The notes beneath the pieces are model-generated. The model was not told where the DNA came from. It saw only the letters and a program-made list of their open reading frames with translations, and ran no database searches. Position numbers and translations under genes: made by a program. A DNA stretch of 45,478 nucleotides from NCBI GenBank assembly GCA_002314755.1, contig DCHC01000059.1:1-45478 (forward strand), given 5' to 3'. Each line of letters opens with the position of its first letter. Position 1 is the first letter of the stretch. Positions 1 to 8,141 of this stretch are shown one piece after another. Origin of the DNA: Faecalibacterium sp. UBA1762 (GTDB lineage: Bacteria; Bacillota; Clostridia; Oscillospirales; Ruminococcaceae).

Positions 1-60
1 CATTTATTCCGATGCGGAAATCGCGACCGACCCCGCGCGATTTCCGCATCGGAATAAATG
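1..60. repeat. Perfect 25-bp inverted repeat at the window edge
   Basis: Bases 1-25 are the exact reverse complement of 36-60, with a 10-base loop. The repeat lies inside the reading frame of the edge-truncated leftward gene, where such a hairpin is unexpected. It is more likely a fold-back at a contig end than a biological element, but the sequence alone cannot exclude a real hairpin. Confidence 0.9.
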
Positions 61-278
61 GGATACAAAAGCTTTCCCATCTCTGCCTGCTGTCGAACCC
101 GGACCGCACCCTTCAAAATGCCGCTCACGTTCCAGCCCATCTGACCAAGTACCTCAAAGGGGGTTTGCTCCATCTGCCGATCCGGCTCATCCCCCCAGTA
201 CAACAGATACCTGCTGATTTCCTCCAGCTCCGGTATGCTGCGGTATTCCGATAATGTACTTTTTTCTGTAATAATCAT
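1..278 (-). CDS. N-terminal fragment of an unidentified protein (possibly alpha/beta hydrolase-like)
   Basis: An open leftward frame starts at ATG 276-278 and runs off the left edge without a stop. AGGAG sits 8 bases before the ATG, which supports a real gene. The fragment begins MIITEKSTLSEYRS and contains a stretch around FEVLGQMGWNVSGIL. It vaguely recalls the N-terminal lead-in of some clostridial alpha/beta hydrolases, but no catalytic motif is present, so the function is a guess. The last roughly 19 codons before the edge lie in the inverted repeat and may be artefactual. Confidence 0.55.
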   Translation of the reverse strand, partial: MIITEKSTLSEYRSIPELEEISRYLLYWGDEPDRQMEQTPFEVLGQMGWNVSGILKGAVRVRQQAEMGKLLYPIYSDAEIARGRSRFPHRNK

Positions 279-388
279 CTGTATTTTCTCCTTTTCGACT
301 TTGTCTTTTCTATGTGAAAACATCCTTTGTTCTCATTGTTTAAGAAGCTGTTTTACAGCCATTTCCGGTCTTTGGGTACTGCCGACTA

Positions 389-417
389 TTGCTTTCCCCG
401 GCATGCCATGCTATAAT
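389..417 (+). promoter_or_regulatory. Sigma-A-type promoter of the MntR-like gene
   Basis: TTGCTT (389-394), a 17-base spacer and TATAAT (412-417) predict a transcript starting near 424, 33 bases before the GTG start. The spacer contains the palindrome GGCATGCC, which could be a regulator contact, but this is not demonstrated. Confidence 0.75.
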
Positions 418-456
418 ATCGGCAAAAGGCCGAAACAGAAAGGAGCGTAGCCCGCC

Positions 457-822
457 GTGCTGATGTTAGAATCCGGAGAGATGTACCTGGAAACAATCTA
501 TATTTTGTCCAAAAAGCAACCCGCTGTTCGGTCCGTAGACATTGCAGCCGAAATGGCTTTCAGTAAACCGGCTATCAGCCGTGCTGTGGGCAAACTGAAG
601 CAGGACGCCTACCTCATCGTTCAACCGGATGGCTCCATCCTGCTGACGGAAAAAGGGGCTGCACTTGCTGAAAAAATCTACGAACGGCACACCGTACTGA
701 CAGAGTTTTTGGTAAAAATCGGTGTGGGTCGTGAGATTGCCGTTCAGGATGCCTGTAAGTTGGAGCATGCGATCAGCGATGAAAGCTTTGCCGCTTTAAA
801 GCGGTATGTAAATAGCAAATAA
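457..822 (+). CDS. DtxR/MntR-family metal-dependent transcriptional repressor (short form)
   Basis: A 121-residue protein of the short clostridial DtxR/MntR type. The winged helix covers about residues 5-60 (YLETIYILSKKQPAVRSVDI, then SKPAISRAVGKLKQ as recognition region). The metal-binding/dimerisation helices follow, with ERHTVLTEFL and CKLEHAISDESF carrying the Glu, Cys and His ligands typical of the family. The C-terminal SH3-like domain of full DtxR is absent, as usual for this subgroup. GTG at 457 is chosen because AGGAG (441-445) lies 11 bases upstream; the in-frame ATG at 463 is the alternative. It has its own promoter and terminator, so it is monocistronic. Known relatives repress Mn or Fe uptake genes; the metal and targets here are unknown. 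Confidence 0.88.
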   Translation: MLMLESGEMYLETIYILSKKQPAVRSVDIAAEMAFSKPAISRAVGKLKQDAYLIVQPDGSILLTEKGAALAEKIYERHTVLTEFLVKIGVGREIAVQDACKLEHAISDESFAALKRYVNSK

Positions 823-832
823 CACTTTGCGG

Positions 833-863
833 AAAGCGGACAGAAGCCTCTGTCCGCTTTTTT
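833..863 (+). terminator. Rho-independent terminator after the MntR-like gene
   Basis: A 12-bp perfect stem (833-844 with 849-860) with a 4-base loop is followed by a T run (858-863). It lies between convergent genes and mainly serves the rightward gene, because the leftward side lacks a T run. Confidence 0.88.
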
Positions 864-864
864 A

Positions 865-1332
865 TCACCCCTTCACCACACCGCACCAGGTAAAACGGGG
901 TCCTTCCTCCCCCATTTTTCCGCAAGGCAGGTAACCGGCCTTGGCCAGAACTCTCTGACTGGCAAGGTTGTCCAGCTCGGTCTCTGCCTGCACCTCTTTT
1001 ACCCCTGACTGCCCTGCTGCCCATTTCGTCAGGGCGATCACCGCCTCGGTCATATAACCTCTTCCCTCATATCCGGGATAGGTGCCGTAACCGATCTCCG
1101 CTTCTCCCTGGTCAGAAAGGCCTTTGAAGCACAGGTCACCCACCGGCGTTCCGTCTGCAATGCTCATCTGCCAAACGGCATACCAGTGCCGCTGAGACGG
1201 GTTTTGCTCGCAGCCCTGCAGCATCTCCCCATAGGCCTTCTGCATCTCCGGGTTCGGCTCACTTACTTTCAATACGCGCATCTCTTCATCAGAAAGTAGC
1301 CGGATATGCAACCGTTTGGTCATTAGTTCCAT
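865..1332 (-). CDS. GNAT-family N-acetyltransferase (RimJ/RimL-like)
   Basis: A 155-residue acetyltransferase. The start resembles RimJ/RimL-like proteins (TKRLHIRLLSDEEM). The core has PVGDLCFKG, then AEIGYGTYPGYEGRGYMTEA, where GYEGRGYMTEA is the acetyl-CoA-binding Q/RxxGxG/A-type loop, and LDNLASQRVLAKAGY as the C-terminal motif. AGGAGG lies 8 bases before the ATG. It is the last gene of an apparent leftward run with the glycyl radical enzyme upstream (39-base gap). The acceptor (small molecule, antibiotic or ribosomal protein) cannot be inferred. Confidence 0.88.
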   Translation of the reverse strand: MELMTKRLHIRLLSDEEMRVLKVSEPNPEMQKAYGEMLQGCEQNPSQRHWYAVWQMSIADGTPVGDLCFKGLSDQGEAEIGYGTYPGYEGRGYMTEAVIALTKWAAGQSGVKEVQAETELDNLASQRVLAKAGYLPCGKMGEEGPRFTWCGVVKG

Positions 1333-1371
1333 TGTTTAAGCCTCCTCTTCATCTACTTATAAGACATAATT

Positions 1372-3438
1372 TCAATTAACGGTTCTGTTTAACACTGCCT
1401 GCTGCTGCCAGGGCGGCAGATTAATAAAATATTCGCTGAAGCCGTATAGACGAACTGTCAGTGTCGGATATTTCTCCGGATGCAGCACTGCATCCTCTAA
1501 CTGCTGCCGCTGTATCACAGATACTCCGACATGAAGACCTCCCTGCCTGAAATATCCGGACACCAGCGCCTGCAAGATGGCCGCCGTTTGGGGCGCACCA
1601 AAGGTTAGGTTCAGCCCACCTGCCCCGGTACCGGCAAACGGTAACTTAGCCACACTGTTCAGCAATGCGGTAATCCCCTGACGGTCTGCCCCATAGCTCG
1701 GTGACTGGTTTTCGCTGTAAGGCTGCCCGGAGCGTCTGCCGTCCGGCGTCGCCGGGATCTGCTCCGCCCAGGTGTTGTCTCTTTCCAGAGAGTAAAACGA
1801 GGGGATGAGGACTCTTTGCTGAAACGGCAGAACCGTCAGGTTCTCCTCCACCCTTTTTATCGCTGTCAAAAACGCTTTTCCGGCTAAGGCGGCATAACCA
1901 TCCACCGACAGATCATTGCCGAACTTGGGCTGCTTTTGCAGGAGTTGCAGCAACCGGGGTGTGTTTTCAAAATCTGCATCCAAAGCCTGCAACAGCTCCG
2001 GGTAGGAGAGGGTTTTCTCCCGGAATACCTGCGTATCTATTGCTGCCAAAGAATCTGCCACAGTCGCGATTCCAGAAAAGAACAGATTGTGCAGATGAAC
2101 AACCAGTCCACCGCGCAACGGATACCGGCAGCGATCCGCACAGGGGCCGATTAGCAGTCCGTCCAGGACAAAAGCCCGACGGTTATCCGTTTCCCCCTTT
2201 TCACCGGATAAAACCGGCGGAGTAGCGTCAAGATATTCCTGCAGATTCCGCTCCAGTGCGGTTGTAAATGCCTCAACCAGCTCTGCCAGATCACTGTACT
2301 CTCTTTGCCGGAGCGTCTGACAGAACAGCTGTACGGAGGGAATATAGTATTCCTCCCGGATATTATGGTAATTCAGGTCCAGTGTGCAACAGGCGGAGTA
2401 AGTAAAATTCTTTGCGAGCGGAGCAGGCAACCCCTTTTTAAGTAGCATATCCCGTACCATAGGATAGTTGTAGACATTCATTTTGTCGGTAACGACCGCC
2501 AATGTTTCAAATACCAGCCGGGTAAACGCCGGGTCAGCTGTCTCATCCAGCAGCACGGTCACCTCCGGTTGGGCAAGATTGACCCTTTGCTGCGCCCGCA
2601 AGATGGCAAAAGAGACCACATTGGGCTCCTCTCCCCCGATGTTGATATACTGCTTTGAGGCAAGGCTGGGTACCGACTTGGTTTTGTAGTTGTGGGTGCA
2701 CCGCCCGCAGATCTCATTAGGCTTGACTAGAAATGCCGCCAGCTGCTGCTCCAGCTCCTCCTCTGTCTCCCCTGCCGCAAGGGATTTCTCATAATAGGGT
2801 AGAAGAATCTCATCCGTGCGCCCAAAAGCGTAATCTCGGCTGCCCACATAGCAGCTCGCCACCATATGCAGGATCCATATTCCCTGTAACGCCGAAAACA
2901 GATCGTAGGCAGACGCGTAAGGCACCCTTGTCAATGCTTCGGCAGCCCGGAATTTACCCACTGCGCGCGCTGCATCAGCGTATCTTAATGCAAACCGCTG
3001 GATGCCCTCCACTACGATCTGGGCGTTTTGGGCGTACTCCCTGGATTCTCTGTCGCAGAAAACCGCCGCCTGCCTTTTGATTTGCTGCAGAATGCCGGAA
3101 AGCCCCTCCTTCAGTATCCGGGCATAGTCAAAGCTCATGTGTCCGGTGGAGTAAAGCAACGAAGAAGGGGCAGGATATTCCGGCGAAATCTCTTCTGCCA
3201 TTCTGCCCACAAAAATATCCTCCGGTTCCACCGGTACAGACGCGTGATCCAGCATACCAGTCAACAGCCTTGCGTAAAAATCGGGTTTTTGACGCTGCAC
3301 GGGCGTTGTTTCCCTTTCTGCCTGTACCAGGTAGCGTTCTCTGTCAATAAAACAGGCGCAGTCATCCTGCTCAAAAATCTTTTGTTTCAGAAACTGCAAT
3401 CCGCCATCAAAGTTCTCCATCTTCTCGTTCTCTTCCAT
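1372..3438 (-). CDS. Glycyl radical enzyme with pyruvate formate-lyase-like Cys-Cys (orphan, no adjacent activase)
   Basis: 688 residues, shorter than pyruvate formate-lyase (about 760). The C-terminal glycyl radical loop reads TVRLYGFSEYF with the radical Gly near residue 666. ATPDGRRSGQP near 563 is the conserved GRE segment. The active-site loop is YSACCTLD with adjacent cysteines near 350-351. That matches the Cys-Cys of pyruvate/2-ketobutyrate formate-lyase, not the GCVE loop of dehydratases and decarboxylases, so an acyl-cleaving chemistry is suggested but unproven. No radical-SAM activase is adjacent; the only one in the window is at 32653-33543. The start at 3438 has GGAG only one base upstream; ATG 3420 is an alternative. 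A 28-base gap to the phosphoesterase suggests cotranscription. Confidence 0.88.
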   Translation of the reverse strand: MEENEKMENFDGGLQFLKQKIFEQDDCACFIDRERYLVQAERETTPVQRQKPDFYARLLTGMLDHASVPVEPEDIFVGRMAEEISPEYPAPSSLLYSTGHMSFDYARILKEGLSGILQQIKRQAAVFCDRESREYAQNAQIVVEGIQRFALRYADAARAVGKFRAAEALTRVPYASAYDLFSALQGIWILHMVASCYVGSRDYAFGRTDEILLPYYEKSLAAGETEEELEQQLAAFLVKPNEICGRCTHNYKTKSVPSLASKQYINIGGEEPNVVSFAILRAQQRVNLAQPEVTVLLDETADPAFTRLVFETLAVVTDKMNVYNYPMVRDMLLKKGLPAPLAKNFTYSACCTLDLNYHNIREEYYIPSVQLFCQTLRQREYSDLAELVEAFTTALERNLQEYLDATPPVLSGEKGETDNRRAFVLDGLLIGPCADRCRYPLRGGLVVHLHNLFFSGIATVADSLAAIDTQVFREKTLSYPELLQALDADFENTPRLLQLLQKQPKFGNDLSVDGYAALAGKAFLTAIKRVEENLTVLPFQQRVLIPSFYSLERDNTWAEQIPATPDGRRSGQPYSENQSPSYGADRQGITALLNSVAKLPFAGTGAGGLNLTFGAPQTAAILQALVSGYFRQGGLHVGVSVIQRQQLEDAVLHPEKYPTLTVRLYGFSEYFINLPPWQQQAVLNRTVN

Positions 3439-3466
3439 TCTCCGTTATTTCATGAAATACGAAAAA

Positions 3467-4294
3467 CTAAGGCTGAAGCTTTAATACCATCAACTGGGTC
3501 GGATTACCGAAACGGGGCAGCCCTACCGTATTTGCACAGCCGGCACTGACCGCCAGTCGGTTTTGATAAACACCTCTGGTATAACGGGGGAAAAAGCCCT
3601 GACCGGGCGCAAAAACACCGATCCCGCAGTCCCCCCTTTGATTTTTCTTTCCGTAAGCGGGAAAAGGCAGGCGCATCTGTCCCCCATGAGCATGGCCGGA
3701 GACCACCAGAGAAAACGGGTACTCGGATAACGGTGGCAGATACCCGCCGGAAGCAAGTTTTGTCGGGGCAGAAAACTGCTCCGGCTTATGATTAAGAAGT
3801 ATTTTATAGCCACTTTTCGCGGCAAAAGTCGAAAGCCATACTCCGTCAACTTCCCGTACCGTCCCGCCTATCCGGATTCCGTTCCATTCCATATCCTGAT
3901 TTTCCAAAACCGGAATCTTTTTCTCCCGAAAAAAACTGCGAAGCTCCTCCGGAAAAAACTGCTCATGATTTCCTCGGGCATATATCACCGGCGCGATTTG
4001 CGTAGCATTTGAAAAAAAGCGTAGACTGTTCTCCGGATATGCATTCTTTCGATGTCCTACCCACCCCAATCTGTCTGCAACAGTCTGAACCCACATCTCA
4101 AGAGTGCTCAATTCTTCCGGCGAAGCTTCCGGATCCAGCAATTCAAAAAAATCTCCGACCGCCAAAATAAGCTCCGGTCGCACGCGGTACAGGGCATTCA
4201 ACAACTTATCCGGACATCCTTCATGCAGATCTGCGGTCACTGCGATCTTAATCGACATGGGACAGCCATGCAGCGTATATTCTTTTACGGTCAT
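3467..4294 (-). CDS. Calcineurin-like metallophosphoesterase (YaeI/YkuE type)
   Basis: 275 residues with the full metal-binding signature in order: TADLHEG near 19, GDFFE near 47, GNHEQ near 108, and SGHAHGG near 199 with a His in NHKP just before. These ligands form the di-metal site of calcineurin-like phosphoesterases. Relatives YaeI/YkuE act on membrane lipid or nucleotide substrates, but most lack the extra segment between the first two motifs and carry an N-terminal membrane anchor, which is missing here. The start at 4294 has GGAGG 4 bases upstream; the second Met (MSIKIAV) has none. It is probably first in a leftward run with the glycyl radical enzyme. Substrate unknown. Confidence 0.87.
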   Translation of the reverse strand: MTVKEYTLHGCPMSIKIAVTADLHEGCPDKLLNALYRVRPELILAVGDFFELLDPEASPEELSTLEMWVQTVADRLGWVGHRKNAYPENSLRFFSNATQIAPVIYARGNHEQFFPEELRSFFREKKIPVLENQDMEWNGIRIGGTVREVDGVWLSTFAAKSGYKILLNHKPEQFSAPTKLASGGYLPPLSEYPFSLVVSGHAHGGQMRLPFPAYGKKNQRGDCGIGVFAPGQGFFPRYTRGVYQNRLAVSAGCANTVGLPRFGNPTQLMVLKLQP

Positions 4295-4465
4295 GCTCCC
4301 TCCATTGCCCGCTCTTTGCCGTCTGTTTTCGTTTTTTATACGATATGCGGTAACTTTACAGTTTAACCGCCAAAACAGTTTTTAGACACCGTTTTGGTAA
4401 CAATGCTTCGATTGTTTTGGCTTGCACCCCTTTTTTATTCTATTAGTCTATTCTTTCCTCTATTC

Positions 4466-4498
4466 CAGAAAAAATCACGCCGGTTTCCCCGGCGTGAT
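4466..4498 (-). terminator. Rho-independent terminator of the capE-like operon
   Basis: A 10-bp perfect GC-rich stem (4474-4483 with 4489-4498) is followed on the leftward strand by six T. It sits 38 bases past the stop of the HTH-like gene. Confidence 0.9.
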
Positions 4499-4535
4499 AA
4501 TCTCTTTTTCTTCCGGTTCTATGCGTATCTCTCAC

Positions 4536-5030
4536 TTATTCCTTTTCCTGCATTTCCGGCTGTTGTGAACCGATATCCCCCTCACGGTTTAAATCGTATA
4601 ACCGTTCCAAACACTGCAGAAATTTTCTACGCATTTCAGGTGAAAAAGCCTTCTCCCCCTCTATCTTGTCTGAGAGGTGAGAAAGGCCCTCCGGCGGCAG
4701 GCAGGCAAGCACTGCCGCCATCTCTAAGATAACCCGTTCCCGGTCGGTTTGACGCGGCGCGAGAGAGGACACTGACTGTACATCATACCCATACTGATAA
4801 CAAAACCGCAAAAAAGAATCCAGCGTCACCTTCTGCCGGTCCTTGATAAACATATTCCGGTAGGCAAACTGACTGTCATATCCCAAAATCTCTGAGAAAT
4901 CTGTGCAGCTGTAATTATTGGAAAGACGGGTCATCTCCATCTTTTGGCGAAACGCATCCTTGCTGCCTTCCACCCAATCCAACATTTCCTGTCTTTGTGC
5001 GACTTTATTATAGTATTCTTTGTTTCTCAT
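4536..5030 (-). CDS. Hypothetical protein with a possible divergent HTH (XRE-like) fold
   Basis: 164 residues, highly charged, no signal peptide or membrane segment. Residues about 40-90 (TDFSEILGYDSQFAYRNMF, then VTLDSFLRFCYQYGYDVQSV) resemble a divergent lambda-repressor-like helix-turn-helix followed by the usual GYDV segment. The C-terminal half is helical. It lies 61 bases downstream of the CapE-like dehydratase, on the same strand and before a good terminator, so the pair is probably one operon. A short hairpin (5047-5065) lies in the gap, followed by GAGGAAAA before the ATG. A regulatory role in polysaccharide synthesis is an inference from position only. Confidence 0.7.
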   Translation of the reverse strand: MRNKEYYNKVAQRQEMLDWVEGSKDAFRQKMEMTRLSNNYSCTDFSEILGYDSQFAYRNMFIKDRQKVTLDSFLRFCYQYGYDVQSVSSLAPRQTDRERVILEMAAVLACLPPEGLSHLSDKIEGEKAFSPEMRRKFLQCLERLYDLNREGDIGSQQPEMQEKE

Positions 5031-5091
5031 TCAGATTTTTCCTCATCTGCGGATTCGCTCCGCAGGTCTCCCCTTTTATTCGGACAGGCGC

Positions 5092-6117
5092 TTATCTGTT
5101 TTTCAGCATTTCCTGCACATAATCTGTTGTAAGTATCTTTTTCACTACACCCTCCACATCCAACAAGTTTGTATTGTGGCTGGTATAACTGTCATCCGCC
5201 TGTGTCTGAACCTTTCCGCTGACAAAATATTTATCATAATTCAGATCCCGTCCGTCCGCGCTGACACGGAAATAGTTCCCCATATCCTCGCTGCGGGTTC
5301 TCTCCTCTGCCGTAAGCAGGGTTTCGTACAGTTTTTCACCGTGTCTTGTACCGATTACCCGGATACCGGTATCTCCGAAAAGCTGCTGAACCGCCTTTGC
5401 CAGGTCTCCAATCGTAGAGGCATCTGCCTTTTGAACAAACAAATCACCCGGATGCGCATTTTGAAAGGCGAACATTACCAGGTCTACAGCCTCATCCAGG
5501 TTCATCAAAAACCTGGTCATATTGGGGTCCGTTACAGTGATCGGCGCTCCGGAGGTGATCTGATCAATAAACAGAGGAATCACGCTGCCACGGCTGCACA
5601 TCACATTGCCGTAGCGCGTGCAGCAAATTGTCGTCCTTCCGGCTGCTTCTCTTGCCCTGGCCCCAATCACCTTCTCCATCATGGCCTTGGATATTCCCAT
5701 GGCGTTGATGGGATAAGCCGCTTTATCGGTGGACAGACACACCACCTTCTCCACTCCGGCATCAATTGCCGCAGTCAACAGGTTATCCGTACCCTGAATA
5801 TTGGTTCTGACCGCCTCCATGGGGAAAAACTCACAGGAGGGCACCTGCTTTAACGCCGCAGCATGAAAAATATAATCAACCCCACGTACTGCCGGACGGA
5901 TGCTGTCCAGATTCCGCACATCACCTATGTAAAACCGAACCTTTGCCGCATATTCCGGCATTTTGGCCTGCAATTCATGCCTCATATCGTCCTGTTTTTT
6001 TTCATCACGACTGAAGATACGGATCTCTCCGATATCGCTGGTTAAAAAATGCTTCAGTACGGTATTACCAAAGCTTCCTGTACCGCCGGTTATCAAAAGT
6101 GTTTTACATTCAAACAT
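5092..6117 (-). CDS. UDP-N-acetylglucosamine 4,6-dehydratase, inverting, CapE/FnlA type
   Basis: 341 residues, matching Staphylococcus aureus CapE in length and layout. The N-terminal NAD(P) motif is LLITGGTGSFGN; EIRIFSRDEKKQDDMR, FHAAALKQVPSCEF and CLSTDKAAYPINAMGISK follow. The catalytic pair is Met-xxx-Lys (MGISK) instead of the usual Tyr-xxx-Lys of short-chain dehydrogenases, as known for CapE. CapE makes a UDP-2-acetamido-4-keto-hexulose and starts the UDP-N-acetyl-fucosamine route together with CapF and CapG. Neither partner is in this window, so the product sugar is uncertain. The gene is separated from the main polysaccharide cluster by the replication module and has its own promoter. 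Cytosolic. Confidence 0.9.
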   Translation of the reverse strand: MFECKTLLITGGTGSFGNTVLKHFLTSDIGEIRIFSRDEKKQDDMRHELQAKMPEYAAKVRFYIGDVRNLDSIRPAVRGVDYIFHAAALKQVPSCEFFPMEAVRTNIQGTDNLLTAAIDAGVEKVVCLSTDKAAYPINAMGISKAMMEKVIGARAREAAGRTTICCTRYGNVMCSRGSVIPLFIDQITSGAPITVTDPNMTRFLMNLDEAVDLVMFAFQNAHPGDLFVQKADASTIGDLAKAVQQLFGDTGIRVIGTRHGEKLYETLLTAEERTRSEDMGNYFRVSADGRDLNYDKYFVSGKVQTQADDSYTSHNTNLLDVEGVVKKILTTDYVQEMLKNR

Positions 6118-6215
6118 GTTTTTCCCTCTTTCCCGTCAGAGCTCAATCGATTCTTTCTGCCTATCCGTCTTTAGGAGATACTTTTGGTGATTGCTAATTT
6201 CCGATTTATTGCCTA

Positions 6216-6244
6216 AGTATAGCATACTCCACTACATCTTTCCA
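6216..6244 (-). promoter_or_regulatory. Leftward promoter of the capE-like operon
   Basis: On the leftward strand TATACT (6216-6221) is preceded by TATGC, giving an extended -10. A weak -35 TGGAAA lies at 6239-6244 with 17-base spacing. AGTAT-AGC-ATACT (6216-6228) is palindromic over the -10. Confidence 0.6.
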
Positions 6245-6303
6245 CATAATACCGTAAAAAAATTGAAAACCACGCCTAAAAAGCTATATGTTACCAAAAC
6301 CGA

Positions 6304-7392
6304 CTATTGAGCAGTTGAATCTTCCTCGGTCATATCCATAACCGGAAACTCTCCCTCATAAAAAGTCGGCAGATAATCTCCCACCTTATCCCCTCTGCTC
6401 AAAATCGCCCACAAATAGCCCATTGGGTTCTCTATTTCCTCCCCTTGCTTTGTGCGTAAACCGCCGGGCATCAAGTAATTATAAGCCCTACTCAGCACAT
6501 CCCACTCAGCCTCCTCCTGCTTATCTGCGGGAATACCCGGATGAAGCTCCTTTAATTTTCTGCGTACCAACTGCAGCAAACCTTCCGCATCTGCCAGGGT
6601 AAACAAATTCTTCGTGAATCGAACAAACCGCTCTGAATTTGTTCCGACACCGGTTTTATCACCAACCGTAACTGTATTGGGCACCTGACGGGTAATATGA
6701 AAATGTATCCCAACCACTCTGCGTCCAACCGTTATTTTATCATACTTGACCGTCAGATCAGACAATTCATTGATCTCGTTGACCGCCACATCCAAAACCC
6801 ATTTGCGAAAGTTTCGAAAGTCCTCGTAGCTCTTATCCAAAGCTTCCATATTCTCTTTCAAAACCGGAAGCTCAACCTTCCAGCCATCCGGATTGTGCGC
6901 CCAATCCAACAGGATGCAGTAAAGCTTAATGCTATACTTGCTTTTCATATTTATCGTACAGGACAATCGATAACGAACATAACCGTCGCTTGCCAGATTG
7001 AAAAACACCTGACGCAAATCGGGGTTACAACTTATGGTTATCCAATATTTTCCGTGCTCATCCTGCTCACAACGAGCCTTGGTAAATAACACATATTTTA
7101 CAAAAGCGTCTTTTCCCTTCCACGGAAGCGTAAGCGTAACCACATTACCCAAAAAATGGTCTAACTGCGGCTTTACCACCCGGGGGTCCGGATTCTGCAA
7201 ATCCACAAGCCGGGCATATTCCGCAAGGGAAAATTTAACCTCACAACTTGCCTCCTCCCGGGGATTGATACGAGACAAATATACATCAACCAACCGCAAT
7301 TCCCCAGCAGTATATGTCTGAAACTTTGCCCAAACCAAAGACTTGGATTTTTCTATCAAATTATATTTTCTCAGATAACCTTCTTCGTCCAC
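6304..7392 (-). CDS. Rep_3-family replication initiator protein
   Basis: 362 residues with the architecture of the Rep_3/RepB initiators of iteron plasmids. The first winged helix is in about residues 10-130 (KSKSLVWAKFQTYTAGELRL, then EVKFSLAEYARLVDL). The second begins near 145, with MKSKYSIKLYCILLDWAHN and the conserved ELPVLKENMEALDKSYEDF region. A C-terminal extension of about 120 residues is helical and species-specific. The start is GTG at 7392, with AGGAG 9 bases upstream. The gene is driven by a consensus promoter facing away from the iterons, the usual arrangement when Rep binds iterons to open the origin and represses its own gene. The divergent ParA/ParB operon completes a plasmid-type module. 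The frame is intact, so the replicon may be active. Confidence 0.9.
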   Translation of the reverse strand: MDEEGYLRKYNLIEKSKSLVWAKFQTYTAGELRLVDVYLSRINPREEASCEVKFSLAEYARLVDLQNPDPRVVKPQLDHFLGNVVTLTLPWKGKDAFVKYVLFTKARCEQDEHGKYWITISCNPDLRQVFFNLASDGYVRYRLSCTINMKSKYSIKLYCILLDWAHNPDGWKVELPVLKENMEALDKSYEDFRNFRKWVLDVAVNEINELSDLTVKYDKITVGRRVVGIHFHITRQVPNTVTVGDKTGVGTNSERFVRFTKNLFTLADAEGLLQLVRRKLKELHPGIPADKQEEAEWDVLSRAYNYLMPGGLRTKQGEEIENPMGYLWAILSRGDKVGDYLPTFYEGEFPVMDMTEEDSTAQ

Positions 7393-7450
7393 AGTAAGGT
7401 CTCCTTCCTATACAACACATCATTGACCCAAAGCCTGTAATAAACAGGTA

Positions 7451-7509
7451 AATGTGTAGATCCTTCTATATTTCTTACACATTGTAACAGAGAATTAGGC
7501 TCATGTAAA
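7451..7509 (-). promoter_or_regulatory. rep promoter with an inverted half-iteron operator
   Basis: On the leftward strand TTTACA (7504-7509), a 17-base spacer and TACAAT (7481-7486) form a good promoter. AATGTGTA (7451-7458) and TACACATT (7476-7483) are an exact inverted pair made of the iteron core, and the second arm overlaps the -10. In iteron plasmids such inverted half-iterons bind Rep dimers and autorepress rep. Confidence 0.75.
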
Positions 7510-7761
7510 CCTGTTTTTCTCTACACAATAGCGTTTTTTTGTATTTCCGACCATTACAAAACATCATCGACGGTTATAACTATTGCGAAATCTCATTTCT
7601 CCTCTGTCGGATTTAAACCTTTCGGGTTTCGACATTAATTCCAGATAAAGGAAAATCGGAGCCCTAATGTTTCTGTTCACCAGAAAAAAGTTTTAACCTT
7701 GCAACCAATTAGCTTCGTCAATCTCACATTACCTTCATCACCTGCATTCATTGGCATACAA

Positions 7762-7871
7762 CGTTTTCTTCTACACGAAAGGCTGTGTTTCTCTCCACAA
7801 TAGCACGTATATCTCTACACATTAAGCCGTTTTTTCCTACACAAAACCCTGTTTTTCCCTTCACAATGCTA
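7762..7871. repeat. Tandem iteron block I (five copies)
   Basis: Five head-to-tail copies at a 21-23 base period share the core TCTACAC or TCCACAA with T-rich left halves. The block is followed 37 bases later by the direct repeat AAATACATCAACAAATA (7908-7924). Confidence 0.85.
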
Positions 7872-8030
7872 TATTACTTTATTATTTAACAAGAACATAA
7901 AAATGAAAAATACATCAACAAATACCTGCATCCTCTACATTTTCATCACAGCCTAACAAAAAACAGAATATTAACAAAAATCTCTCCAACATAATTCCTC
8001 TCACCTTTTTATTAAGTGCTTTTTTACAGT

Positions 8031-8141
8031 CTGTTTTTTTCTATACAATAACGGTATTCCCCTCCACAATTGCCCCGTATTTTTCTACACAATATCCCGT
8101 TCTTCTCTATACGATATCCCGTTTTCATCTACACATTTCTT
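8031..8141. repeat. Tandem iteron block II (five copies)
   Basis: Five head-to-tail copies at a 22-23 base period. The block is followed 34 bases later by a second AAATACATCAACAAATA (8175-8191). Blocks I and II with their shared tail look like a duplicated origin unit. Confidence 0.85.

Noticed and set aside
5047..5065. Terminator between the capE-like gene and the HTH-like gene
   Set aside because: A 7-bp hairpin is present but no T run follows on the leftward strand; treated as part of the intergenic leader.
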